Positions 26,681 through 35,418 of a stretch of 64,000 nucleotides of DNA are shown piece by piece; within the stretch, counting starts at the first letter, position 1, and every line of letters starts with the position of its first letter. The position numbers and the translations under genes were made by a program. The DNA is from an uncultured Mycoplasmatota bacterium (GTDB taxonomy: Bacteria; Bacillota_I; Bacilli_A; RF39; UBA660), in contig URHJ01000002.1 in the NCBI GenBank assembly GCA_900547465.1, forward strand, positions 23,375-87,374. The letters are read 5' to 3'. The notes under the pieces are model-generated. The model saw only the letters and a program-made list of their open reading frames with translations, made no database searches and was not told where the DNA came from.

Positions 26681-27544
26681 ATGAAAAAGAATATATTATT
26701 AGTTATTAAGGGGTTCATTATGGGTATTGCTAATATTATTCCAGGAGTTAGTGGTGGTACACTAGCTCTAATATTAGGAATATATGAGGACTTTATAGGA
26801 GCAATTAGTCATTTCTTTAGTAATTTAAAGAAAAATATTTGTTTTTTAATTCCTATTGCTATTGGTATGTTACTTGCGATAGCATCGTTAAGTAGAGTAA
26901 TTGATTATTCTTATAAACATTTTCCAATTCCTACTAGTTTATTTTTTGTAGGACTTGTACTTGGCGGTATACCTATGTTAGTTGGAAAAGTACGTGGTAA
27001 AAAGGAAGTTAAACAAGCTTCTAGTTATGTAATTTTTGCTCTTACATTCTTATTAGTAATGGTAATGGCTTGTTCTGATTTTATATTTGGTGAAGGTCTT
27101 AAAGTAAGTTTTGCTAATATGGGATTAGTTCAATATTTATTATTATTTATTGTTGGAGTAGTAGCTGCTGCTACTATGGTAATACCAGGTGTTAGTGGTT
27201 CACTAGTTTTAATGTTACTTGGTTATTATTATCCTGTACTTACAGTTATAAAAGAATGTACAAAATTACAAAACTTAGGTAGTAATATAATTATATTAGG
27301 TGTATTCGGAGTAGGTGTATTACTTGGAATAGTACTTATTTCTAAATTAATAGAATTCTTATTTCAAAAATATGAAACAAAAACTTATTTTGGTGTTTTA
27401 GGATTTATAGTAGCATCTGTTCTTGCTATACCTATATCAACATTATTAAGTATAAAAGTTACATTTAGTGTAATACAGATACTAATTGGAATAGTATTCC
27501 TAGTTATTGGTTCTATTATTAGTTATAAATTAGGAGGCGAATAA
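26681..27544 (+). CDS. popT: DUF368 family polyprenyl-phosphate transporter
   Basis: A 287-residue membrane protein with about eight helices and two inverted copies of the signature: ANIIPGVSGGTLALILG near the N-terminus and MVIPGVSGSLVLMLLG in the middle. DUF368 proteins were recently assigned as undecaprenyl-phosphate transporters (PopT) that return the lipid carrier to the inner leaflet. The next gene, 1 base away, is uppP, which makes undecaprenyl phosphate on the outer leaflet, so the pair covers two consecutive recycling steps. Confidence 0.88.
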   Translation: MKKNILLVIKGFIMGIANIIPGVSGGTLALILGIYEDFIGAISHFFSNLKKNICFLIPIAIGMLLAIASLSRVIDYSYKHFPIPTSLFFVGLVLGGIPMLVGKVRGKKEVKQASSYVIFALTFLLVMVMACSDFIFGEGLKVSFANMGLVQYLLLFIVGVVAAATMVIPGVSGSLVLMLLGYYYPVLTVIKECTKLQNLGSNIIILGVFGVGVLLGIVLISKLIEFLFQKYETKTYFGVLGFIVASVLAIPISTLLSIKVTFSVIQILIGIVFLVIGSIISYKLGGE

Positions 27545-27545
27545 G

Positions 27546-28376
27546 ATGGTAAAATTAATTGAATATTTGCTTCTTGGAATATTACAAGGTATTACAGAAC
27601 CTATTCCAGTATCTAGTAGTGGGCATTTATTAATATTACAAACTATAATTGAAAAATTCCATCAAGGTTTGGATATTAATTTTGAAGTTTTAGCGACTAT
27701 TACAAATTTTGGTAGTTTGATTGCTATTATCATTATATTTTGGAAAGATATTGTTAGTTTGGTTGAATCATTCTTTAAATATATTTTCAAAAAAGATAGA
27801 AGTAAGAAAGTTTCTAACGATTTTAGTTATTGTTTAAAAATAATTATTGCAACTATTCCAGCAGGAGTTATGGGACTTGTTGTGACTAAGTTAGGACTTT
27901 TAGCTAAATTAGAAGAGAATGTAAAATTTATTGGTTTAATGTTACTTTTGACAGCTCTTTTCTTATTTTTAATTAGAAACTTTAAAGGAAAAAAGGATAG
28001 AGACAAAATTACATTTATGGATTCAGTGGTAGTGGGTTTATGTCAAATGATTAGTATAATTCCTGGCATTAGTCGTTCTGGAGCAACTATTGTAGGTGGT
28101 ATGTTTAGGAATATAAAAAGAGAAAGTGCATTTAATTTCTCATTTATATTGTATATTCCAATTTCTATTGCTACATCTATTTTAGGGGTTAAAGATTTAT
28201 TTGATATGACTATTTCAACTGGTGATATGATTCTATATATTATCGCAGCACTTATGGCTTTAATATTTACATATATCTTTACTAAATGGTTTAGTAAAAT
28301 TGTTAAAGAAGGAAAGTTAATTTATTTTTCTATCTATTGTGTAATTTTAGGATTTATAGTTATTTTATTCTTATAA
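27546..28376 (+). CDS. uppP: undecaprenyl-diphosphatase (BacA type)
   Basis: Dephosphorylates undecaprenyl pyrophosphate to the monophosphate for reuse in wall synthesis; overexpression gives bacitracin resistance in other species. The two family motifs are clear: GITEPIPVSSSGHL (about residues 15-28; the glutamate motif and PVSSSGH) and IIPGISRSGATIVGG (about 178-192). It has 276 residues and about eight helices. Coupled to popT upstream. Confidence 0.96.
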   Translation: MVKLIEYLLLGILQGITEPIPVSSSGHLLILQTIIEKFHQGLDINFEVLATITNFGSLIAIIIIFWKDIVSLVESFFKYIFKKDRSKKVSNDFSYCLKIIIATIPAGVMGLVVTKLGLLAKLEENVKFIGLMLLLTALFLFLIRNFKGKKDRDKITFMDSVVVGLCQMISIIPGISRSGATIVGGMFRNIKRESAFNFSFILYIPISIATSILGVKDLFDMTISTGDMILYIIAALMALIFTYIFTKWFSKIVKEGKLIYFSIYCVILGFIVILFL

Positions 28377-28390
28377 TAAAGATATTAATT

Positions 28391-28419
28391 ACAGTACTTA
28401 TTTTTAGTGCTGTTTTTTT
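28391..28419 (+). terminator. intrinsic terminator after uppP
   Basis: An 8-bp stem ACAGTACT/AGTGCTGT (one G-T pair) with a 7-base loop, then T. Confidence 0.8.
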
Positions 28420-28645
28420 GTTTGATAATATTCTAAATTATATTTTTAAGTTAAACAATTATAACTATAAAAATATGTCTTTTGTATAATGATAGTTTAC
28501 ATAAATATTGATGAACTAGGCAAATCGTGATATAGTGAAAATAGAGATAAATATTTCAAAAATATTAGATATTATGCGGAATATTAGTGGTAAAAGAAGT
28601 AGCTATTTAGTAAATAAAAAATTAATAATACATATAGAGGTTATT

Positions 28646-30844
28646 ATGAAATACGTAAGTGGAGAACAATTTTTAAATAAATTATATAGTGATATGTATC
28701 TAGAAGATATAGTGTCTTGTAAAACTTTTAATGGAGATACACCTGAAGATAAGATTGAAAAGTATATAACCAGAATTGAAAATGTTCATAATATTGCTAA
28801 GTTATCTAAACATAAAATGGAGTTACTTAAGACATTCTATTATAATAAATATATAATTAAAGAACTTCCGGAAAATTATATTAGATTACAACGAAGAATA
28901 GCTTCAAAGAATGGCATTGATCATATAGATTTAGATGCACTGTTACTATATGTTCAAAATGAACAAAAATCATCTCTTGATAAATGGATTGATTATTTAT
29001 CTAGTAATCCACTAGGTTATCCTACATGGTTTCAGGTTTATGTTTTTAGAGGTGTTGTTAGATTAAATAGTTTTGATAAGAAACAACAATCATTTGGCAA
29101 AAGAACTAGTACAACAATTTCACCATATATAGAATTAAATGAAGGAGTTTTGGAACAAGTTTATAATACATTATCAAGTATAATAGGTGTTGATAGAAAA
29201 TTAACGGAAGAAGAAGTAAAAGCATTAAATAACGGGGAAAGTTTTAAAAAATTATATACACATTATTTACTTAATAGTATTGATTTTGAAAAATACGAAG
29301 ATATTGATGGATGCTGGATAAAATATGAACAGGGTAGTAATTATAGAAAAATGCTTGATTCTATAAAAAATAAGCAAACTGGATGGTGTATTGATTCTGA
29401 TGTTACATGCAAGAAAGAACTAGATGATGGTGATTTTTACATCTATTATACAAAAGATAAAAATCATGAATTTACTATTCCACGTATAGCTATTAGGATG
29501 AAAGGTAAAAAAATAATAATTGAAGTAAGAGGAATTGCTCCTAAGCAAGGCTTAGAAAAAAATATGAGTGGTATTGCCTATGAAAAAGCTTCATATCTTA
29601 TTAATAGTAATAGTTATAATAAAAGAATAAATGATATGAACAAATTGTCTAGAATTGCTTATAAAACTAACTTAAACCAAGGATTGACAATAGATGAATT
29701 AAGATTTTTATATGAGATAGGCTCTAAAATTGAAGATTTTAATTTAGAACGTGATCCGAGAATTGAAAAGATAAAAAAACAGCGTAATATAAAGAAAGAT
29801 CTAGCCTTAATTTTTAAATGTAAACCTTGTAATATAGCTGATAAAATTTCAGATTTTTATGGCGATAATGAGATAATTGCTTTTACTGGAAATTTAAAAG
29901 TAGATTCAACATCAGTTCCCAAAGAATTGAAGTACTTGAAATATATAGCTGGTTGGACTGATTTTTCAAACTTATGTGATACTGATGGTTTAGAGAATCT
30001 TGCATATATAGGTGGAAGTGCTATGTTTTCTCAAACAATTAGTGCTAGGGGTTTAAAGAATCTTAGATATATTGGTGGTAATTGTTCTTTTTCTCTATTA
30101 AGAAATGCGAATGGTTTAGAAAATTTGCAAAGAATATATGGTAGTGCTGATTTTTCGAATCTAATAGATGCTAGGGGATTAAAGAGTCTTGAAATAATTA
30201 AGAATAATGCATATTTTTCTGAATTAGAAGATACAAAAGGTTTAAATAAACTAAGGTATATAGGAAGAATAGCTAAGTTTCCAAAAGTTACAGATGCATC
30301 AGGTTTAGTATCACTTTCCTATATAGGTGGTAGAACAGATTTTTCTTTTTTAAAGAATTCTTATGGTTTAGAAAAACTAAGATATATTGGTGAAGATGCC
30401 TATTTTCTTTTTTTAGAAGATGCAAGTTCGCTATATAGTTTGGAAACTATATCTGGTCGGGCCAATTTTCCGGCCCTAAAAAACTCTGCAGGTTTAAATA
30501 ATCTTCAAAATATAGGTGGGGATGCTTCTTATTCTAGTTTGGAAGAAACTAACTGTTTAACTAAGCTTATCTATATAGGTGGAAGTGCTTGTTTTTCTGA
30601 AGTTAAAAGTGCCAATGGTCTTATAAATTTGCAATATATAGGAGTAGATGCTTTATTTCATAATTTAAACGATGCCTCAGACTTACACAATTTAAATTAT
30701 ATTGGTAATATTGGATGTTTTGATAATTTGAGTGATTTACATGGGTTAGAAAACTTAATTAATTTAGGTATGAAACTTAGAATTCACAATAATGATATAG
30801 ATAAATTGCAACCACAAATAAAAGAGAAGGTTTTAATACTTTGA
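28646..30844 (+). CDS. large protein with N-terminal unknown domain and 13 exact 21-residue leucine-rich-like repeats
   Basis: A 732-residue protein with no signal peptide or membrane helix. Residues 1 to about 420 form an unknown domain with GWCID, DFYIYYTKD and PRIAIRM...EVRG motifs. From residue 428 (base 29927) the protein repeats every 21 residues for 13 copies without one insertion or deletion (29927-30745), pattern LxxLxYIGGxAxFSxLxxAxG, then a capping unit. This predicts a regular solenoid, probably a binding surface. I recall similar N-terminal domains in other gut Bacillota, without known function. ATG 28646 follows TAGAGG; a GTG 111 bases upstream (28535) is in frame but has a poor site. 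TATAAT at about 28485 could drive it. Confidence 0.75.
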   Translation: MKYVSGEQFLNKLYSDMYLEDIVSCKTFNGDTPEDKIEKYITRIENVHNIAKLSKHKMELLKTFYYNKYIIKELPENYIRLQRRIASKNGIDHIDLDALLLYVQNEQKSSLDKWIDYLSSNPLGYPTWFQVYVFRGVVRLNSFDKKQQSFGKRTSTTISPYIELNEGVLEQVYNTLSSIIGVDRKLTEEEVKALNNGESFKKLYTHYLLNSIDFEKYEDIDGCWIKYEQGSNYRKMLDSIKNKQTGWCIDSDVTCKKELDDGDFYIYYTKDKNHEFTIPRIAIRMKGKKIIIEVRGIAPKQGLEKNMSGIAYEKASYLINSNSYNKRINDMNKLSRIAYKTNLNQGLTIDELRFLYEIGSKIEDFNLERDPRIEKIKKQRNIKKDLALIFKCKPCNIADKISDFYGDNEIIAFTGNLKVDSTSVPKELKYLKYIAGWTDFSNLCDTDGLENLAYIGGSAMFSQTISARGLKNLRYIGGNCSFSLLRNANGLENLQRIYGSADFSNLIDARGLKSLEIIKNNAYFSELEDTKGLNKLRYIGRIAKFPKVTDASGLVSLSYIGGRTDFSFLKNSYGLEKLRYIGEDAYFLFLEDASSLYSLETISGRANFPALKNSAGLNNLQNIGGDASYSSLEETNCLTKLIYIGGSACFSEVKSANGLINLQYIGVDALFHNLNDASDLHNLNYIGNIGCFDNLSDLHGLENLINLGMKLRIHNNDIDKLQPQIKEKVLIL
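29927..30745 (+). repeat. 13 tandem 63-bp coding repeats
   Basis: Each unit encodes 21 residues of the LxxLxYIGGxAxFSxLxxAxG pattern. Copies diverge in base sequence but keep exact length, so the array is old and selected for protein structure, not a recent slippage product. Confidence 0.85.
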
Positions 30845-30869
30845 CAACCATAGTTAAAAATGCTATATT
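30841..30869 (+). promoter_or_regulatory. near-consensus sigma-A promoter
   Basis: A -35 TTGACA (30841-30846), a 17-base spacer ending in TGC, and a -10 TATATT (30864-30869). The -35 overlaps the TGA stop of the repeat protein gene. Drives the CmpB-type gene, whose ATG is 24 bases after the -10. Confidence 0.85.
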
Positions 30870-30892
30870 TAGCTATAGTTAGGAGAATTAAT

Positions 30893-31630
30893 ATGTTATA
30901 TAATATATGTCATTTGTTTATATTTTTTCTAATATATTCTTTTATTGGATATTTAGTAGAAGTTTGTTTTTGTTCTTTTCATCAAAAAAAATTAGTTTTA
31001 AATAGAGGATTTTTAATTGGTCCTTATTTACCTATATATGGTAGTAGTGTAGTTCTTATGTATTATTCATTACAAAAATATGCTGATGATCCAGTTGCTT
31101 TATTTGCAATGTCAATGATTATTTGTTCTGTTATGGAATATTTAACTAGTCTTATATTGGAGAAAATATTTAAAGTACGTTGGTGGGATTATTCTCATAT
31201 GAAATTTAATGTAGATGGGCGAATTTGTCTTTCTAATTCAATAATGTTTGGACTTGGTAGTTTAGGATTGTTTTATCTTATAAATCCATTTGTAATGGGA
31301 TTTGTTGATAGTATTCCAAAAACTTTATTTATTATAATTTCTATTATATTATTTATAGTCTTTATTACTGATTTAGTTTTATCTATAATTGTTTTAGTTC
31401 AATTAAAAGTATCATCTAGAAGTTTTGTTTCAAAAGATGTATCAGAAGAGATTATTGAGCTTCGTAATGAATTATTAAAGAAGAATTCTTTCTTATCAGC
31501 TCGTTTACTTAATGCATTTAATGCAATGTCAGGTAAGAACATGGATAGATATTTAGAAATGAAAAAGGATATTAATGATTTCAGAAAGAAGTTAAAAGAA
31601 TCAAGGAAAGAAGCAAAAAAGAGAAAATAA
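30893..31630 (+). CDS. CmpB-type putative ABC transporter membrane protein
   Basis: A 245-residue protein with five predicted membrane helices and the pattern of the ABC_trans_CmpB family: YSFIGYLVEVCFCS, NRGFLIGPYLPIYG, and RWWDYSHMKFNVDGRICLSNSIMFG. The C-terminal tail (about residues 175-245) is basic and helical. The family name comes from annotation and not proof of transport; real function is unknown. ATG 30893 follows TTAGGAGA. The adjacent ABC ATPase is on the opposite strand and pairs with a different permease. Confidence 0.82.
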   Translation: MLYNICHLFIFFLIYSFIGYLVEVCFCSFHQKKLVLNRGFLIGPYLPIYGSSVVLMYYSLQKYADDPVALFAMSMIICSVMEYLTSLILEKIFKVRWWDYSHMKFNVDGRICLSNSIMFGLGSLGLFYLINPFVMGFVDSIPKTLFIIISIILFIVFITDLVLSIIVLVQLKVSSRSFVSKDVSEEIIELRNELLKKNSFLSARLLNAFNAMSGKNMDRYLEMKKDINDFRKKLKESRKEAKKRK

Positions 31631-31649
31631 TTTTCAATTTTCTCTTTTT
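31616..31649. terminator. bidirectional terminator built from both gene ends
   Basis: A 13-bp perfect stem AAAAAGAGAAAAT/ATTTTCTCTTTTT with an 8-base loop. The last codons of the + gene and the stop codon of the - gene are part of the hairpin. Confidence 0.85.
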
Positions 31650-32305
31650 GTTTGTAATCTTCCATTTACTAAGTGATAAATAACATCACATTTTTCTTTA
31701 ACATCTTTAGAATGTGAAATAATAATGACACATTTATTATCTTTGTGTGCTATATCTAATAATAAATCAATTATTTCATCTTCCATTTCTGGATCTAAGT
31801 TTCCTGTTGGTTCATCAGCTAGAATTATATCCGAATCATATGATAGAGCACGAGCTATTGCAACTCTTTGTTGCTCACCACCAGATAATTGTAAGACACG
31901 TCTATTCATTAATTCTTCACTCAATCCAACTTTTTTTAATAGAGTTTGGGCTTTTTTCTTTCTGTCCTTTACTTTTAAATTACTTATATCCATAGATAAT
32001 ATAACATTTTCTATTGCGGTTAATTGTGGTAATAAGTTGTATGCCTGAAAAATGATTCCTATTTCATTACATCTGTATTTATCTAAATTCATTTTATTTA
32101 ATGGATTTCCTTTATAATAAATATTTCCGTAGGTAGTAGTTTCTAATCCAGCAAGTAGGGAAAGAAGAGTGTTTTTTCCGGCACCACTTCTACCAAAAAT
32201 TCCATATAATACTCCAGGGGTAAAGTCCATATTTATGTCTTTTAGAACAAATTTCTTTTTATCATAAGTAAATGATAAATTGTCCATTGTTAATATATTT
32301 TCCAT
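31634..32305 (-). CDS. ABC transporter ATP-binding protein (MacB/LolD-like) with altered Walker A
   Basis: A 223-residue ATPase of the MacB/LolD group that pairs with FtsX-like permeases. The Q-loop IIFQAYNLLP, signature LSGGEQQRVAIARAL and Walker B IILADEPTGNLD are normal. Walker A reads GRSGAGKNT: the Ser/Thr that follows the invariant Lys and coordinates magnesium is Asn. This should weaken ATP hydrolysis. The permease gene just upstream (same strand) is itself interrupted at a poly-A run, so the pair may be inactive or switchable. The start follows AAGGAGAAGAT. Confidence 0.85.
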   Translation of the reverse strand: MENILTMDNLSFTYDKKKFVLKDINMDFTPGVLYGIFGRSGAGKNTLLSLLAGLETTTYGNIYYKGNPLNKMNLDKYRCNEIGIIFQAYNLLPQLTAIENVILSMDISNLKVKDRKKKAQTLLKKVGLSEELMNRRVLQLSGGEQQRVAIARALSYDSDIILADEPTGNLDPEMEDEIIDLLLDIAHKDNKCVIIISHSKDVKEKCDVIYHLVNGRLQTKREN

Positions 32306-32316
32306 TATCTTCTCCT

Positions 32317-32490
32317 TTATAGTCTATTTTGTAATATTTTATTTGGATTATATTTATTGATTATAATTGATACTGTTGCTGTGCTAACTAGAGTTAATAA
32401 AATACTTACACCAAATAGTTCTAATATTGTTAGAAAATCAATTTTTACTTTTAAGCTATCTACATAAGTTGTTGTTTTATCTTGTTTCAT
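32317..32490 (-). pseudogene. C-terminal fragment of the FtsX-like permease, out of frame
   Basis: A 57-residue frame holding the last membrane helix of the permease (FLTILELFGVSILLTLVSTATVS then NPNKILQNRL), typical of the end of MacB/FtsX permeases. It is one base out of frame with the main part; the junction is the 13-A run at 32492-32504 (read on the - strand). One extra A would join them. Confidence 0.75.
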
Positions 32491-33800
32491 ATTTTTTTTT
32501 TTTTACCTTTAAAATCATCTTTTTGAATTTGTTCAGATGGCCTTTCCATGTTACTTCCTCCAAAATTTTTCTCTAAATTATCTGTTTTTTCTTGATATGA
32601 AGATATCTCACTAGAAAGAATTTTATCTGTAACTGGTTGGCTTAGTATTATACCAATTGTTGTACCAACTATTAATGAAAATAAGGCTATAATAAATGTT
32701 TCACACATTAATTGTAAAGTTACTTTTAATTTTGACATTCCAATAGCTCTTAAAACACCGATTTCGTATTTTCTATCTCTTATATTTAAAACATTAATGA
32801 TAGTTAGGATTATTGTTCCTAGAGTTAATACTACTATCAAGAAATTTAGAGAAAATGTTTTAATATTATTTATTGGCTTTAATGTTTCTGAAATTTCATT
32901 TTCATTCGTACCAACGTTATAGTACTTTGAAAGTCCTTTATTTTTTACTTCTTTCTCAAACTTTTTTAAATCACTGTTTTTATTTAAGTAAAATTTAGCT
33001 TGAAGTCCATTGGAATCTATTAATTTATCATTGTCGTTATCTTGTTTTTCTAAAATATTTTCTATGCTTGATAGGTTTGCGTATATTTGATTAGCTTCAT
33101 TTAAAGCATTTATTTGCATAAAATTATTATCACTTTGTTCATTTGTGCTAGAATAAATACCTATTACTTTATAAGTAAATGTTTCTTCTTCATTATCAGA
33201 TAGGGTAAATATCACTTCATCACCAACTTTTAAGTTATTAGTACTGGCTAGAGAGGAAGAAATAACTATTTCATTTTCATTACTTGATCCTGTTACCATT
33301 TTTCCAGAAGTGATTTTTTTATTTCCATCTGTAAAGTCTGATAAGTAGGCAAAATTTGAATATGCTGTTATTCTAAAGTCTCCCATATTGAGTTTCTTTT
33401 TCTCTTCGTTTTGATCAGAAGGTTTATCTTCTTCATCGTTTAAAGGCTTTTTATTATCTTCAACTGGATTAATACTGTCAGATGACAAGTTAGCTTCTAG
33501 TGTGTAGTAATAGTCCTTTATTAAGCTACTATTTGCATAATTTTTAATATCGTCTACAGATATAGATGAAAATGATGATTTTTCTTCATCACTAGCTGAT
33601 CTTAATTTTTGCATATCTAGATTAAGACTAACCTCTAAAGAGTTTGTTTTCTTATACGTTGTAACTAAATTAGTTCCAGCTTTGTAAATTGAGAGAGTTA
33701 TACAAGAACAAATTGTAATTACTGTAATAATAATACAAATTAATATGTTTTTACTTTTGTTTCTAGTGGTGTTTTTAACTGCATTTTTTAAAATGTACAT
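32487..33800 (-). CDS. FtsX-like ABC permease, truncated by frameshift at a 13-A run
   Basis: Membrane subunit for the ATPase downstream. The N-terminal helix (about residues 18-40), a large outer domain of about 270 residues with an acidic linker, and two further helices (FLIVVLTLGTIILTIINVL and MCETFIIALFSLIVGTTIGIIL) are visible, with NIRDRKYEIGVLRAIGMSK between them as in MacB-type permeases. The frame ends after KGKKKKI because of 13 consecutive A (sense strand), losing the last helix, which follows in another frame. The start follows AAAGGAG. Confidence 0.85.
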   Translation of the reverse strand: MYILKNAVKNTTRNKSKNILICIIITVITICSCITLSIYKAGTNLVTTYKKTNSLEVSLNLDMQKLRSASDEEKSSFSSISVDDIKNYANSSLIKDYYYTLEANLSSDSINPVEDNKKPLNDEEDKPSDQNEEKKKLNMGDFRITAYSNFAYLSDFTDGNKKITSGKMVTGSSNENEIVISSSLASTNNLKVGDEVIFTLSDNEEETFTYKVIGIYSSTNEQSDNNFMQINALNEANQIYANLSSIENILEKQDNDNDKLIDSNGLQAKFYLNKNSDLKKFEKEVKNKGLSKYYNVGTNENEISETLKPINNIKTFSLNFLIVVLTLGTIILTIINVLNIRDRKYEIGVLRAIGMSKLKVTLQLMCETFIIALFSLIVGTTIGIILSQPVTDKILSSEISSYQEKTDNLEKNFGGSNMERPSEQIQKDDFKGKKKKI

Positions 33801-33913
33801 AATATTTTTCTCCTTTCTTTGTACATAAAAATCATATGATAAGATTGTGAAAGAAGAGTGATAAGAGTGTGTTAATTTTGTGAAAAAATTAATGTAAAGT
33901 AATTGTTATTTAA

Positions 33914-33942
33914 TTGATTTATTTTAAGGATAATGCTAGACT
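33914..33942 (+). promoter_or_regulatory. sigma-A-type promoter of the phosphohexomutase gene
   Basis: A -35 TTGATT (33914-33919), a 17-base spacer ending in TGC and a -10 TAGACT (33937-33942). The gene starts 34 bases further on. Confidence 0.6.
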
Positions 33943-33976
33943 TAAACTGTAGAGTATGGAAATATAGGAGGAAGAT

Positions 33977-35350
33977 ATGAAATATAAAAATGATATTAAT
34001 AAAAATATATTTAGAGGATACGATATAAGGGGGATTTACCCAACTGAAATAGACGAAGATACTGCTTATACTATAGGTCTTGGTTTTGGTAGTTATATTA
34101 GGAGTATAGGAAAAGAAAAATGTGTAGTGGGACATGATAACAGATTATCAAGTGATTCTTTATATAGTGCTTTAATACAAGGAATAAAAGAGACAGGAAT
34201 AAATATTATTTCATTAGGTTTATGTACTACACCAATGTATTATTATGCCTGTATTAAACTAAAAGTATATAGTGGTGTTATGGTTACTGCTAGTCATAAT
34301 CCTAAAGATGATAATGGATTTAAGTTTGCCTTTGATGAGTCTGGTAATTGTAAAGGTCAAGAAATTCAAGATTTTCTAGCTTATATTTTAAAGGGAGACT
34401 TTTCTAAAGGTGAAGGTAGTGTAGAAGAATATGATATAGAACCTGATTATATTGAACTATTTAGAAATAATTTTACATTTGGAAAAAGAAGAGTAAAAGT
34501 TGTTTTAGATCCTGGAAATGGTACGACAAGTATAATTATGAAAAAGTTATATGAGATGTTTCCAATTGATATTATTACAATCAATGATGTTAGTGATGGT
34601 CATTTTCCAAATCATCACCCAGATCCATGTGTTGAAGCTAATTTAGAGCAATTAAAGAAAAAAGTAATAGAGACTAATGCTGATATTGGACTTTCTTTTG
34701 ATGGAGATGGGGATAGAATGGGAATGGTTTCTAATACTGCTAAATTTATTCCAACAGATTATTATATGATAATGGTTATTAGAGATATTATTAATAAAGT
34801 TTCTAAGAAAGAGTTCTTATATGATGTTAAATGTTCTAAATCTCTATCAGATGAAATTGAAAAATTAGGTGGAGTAGGAATTTGTTATAGAACTGGTAAC
34901 TCTTATACTAAAGCAGCTGTTAGAGATAAGGATTTACCATTCGGAGGAGAATTATCCGGACATGTATATTATAGAGATAGATGGCCTGGTTTTGATTCTG
35001 GACTTTATGCAGGGCTTCGAATGTTAGAAATACTATCTAATACTGATAAAACGGTAGATGAGTTATTAGATGGAATTAATAGATACTATTCAACTGAAGA
35101 GTTAAAGTTCCCATCTAGTGATGATGTTAAGTTTGGTGTTGTATCTAAGGTTATGGAATATGCTAAAGAAAAGGATTATAAATACTTGGATATAGATGGT
35201 GTAAAAGTTTTATTTGACGATTCATGGGCGCTTGTTAGAGCTTCAAATACAGGACCTAATTTAACAGCAAGATTTGAAGCAAGTACTAAGGAAAGATTAG
35301 AAAGTATTCAAAAAGAATTTACTGATTTAATAAATGAACTTAATAAATAA
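33977..35350 (+). CDS. phosphomannomutase/phosphoglucomutase
   Basis: Alpha-D-phosphohexomutase that moves phosphate between C1 and C6 of hexoses, feeding nucleotide-sugar synthesis. The four conserved regions are visible: catalytic serine loop TASHNPKDDNG (Ser about residue 106), metal loop FDGDGDRMG, sugar loop GELSGHVYY and phosphate loop RASNTGPNLTARF. It has 457 residues. FRGYDIRGIYP at the N-terminus fits the ManB/AlgC subfamily. Whether glucose, mannose or both is used cannot be told. It follows GGAGGAAG. Confidence 0.92.
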   Translation: MKYKNDINKNIFRGYDIRGIYPTEIDEDTAYTIGLGFGSYIRSIGKEKCVVGHDNRLSSDSLYSALIQGIKETGINIISLGLCTTPMYYYACIKLKVYSGVMVTASHNPKDDNGFKFAFDESGNCKGQEIQDFLAYILKGDFSKGEGSVEEYDIEPDYIELFRNNFTFGKRRVKVVLDPGNGTTSIIMKKLYEMFPIDIITINDVSDGHFPNHHPDPCVEANLEQLKKKVIETNADIGLSFDGDGDRMGMVSNTAKFIPTDYYMIMVIRDIINKVSKKEFLYDVKCSKSLSDEIEKLGGVGICYRTGNSYTKAAVRDKDLPFGGELSGHVYYRDRWPGFDSGLYAGLRMLEILSNTDKTVDELLDGINRYYSTEELKFPSSDDVKFGVVSKVMEYAKEKDYKYLDIDGVKVLFDDSWALVRASNTGPNLTARFEASTKERLESIQKEFTDLINELNK

Positions 35351-35356
35351 TTATTC

Positions 35357-35388
35357 AAAGAAAAGATTGCTTTTATCTTTTCTTTTTT
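35357..35388 (+). terminator. intrinsic terminator after the phosphohexomutase gene
   Basis: An 11-bp perfect stem AAAGAAAAGAT/ATCTTTTCTTT with a 7-base loop, then T. Confidence 0.85.
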
Positions 35389-35418
35389 GTGATATAATAA
35401 ACAGCCAAGGGTGATGGT

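Noticed and set aside
28535..28645. GTG 28535 as start of the repeat protein
   Set aside because: Weak ribosome binding site; the added 37 residues do not look like part of the domain; ATG 28646 follows TAGAGG.
29927..30745. The 63-base repeats as a CRISPR or recent tandem duplication
   Set aside because: Units differ in base sequence, are wholly coding and keep an exact codon period, so they are protein repeats.
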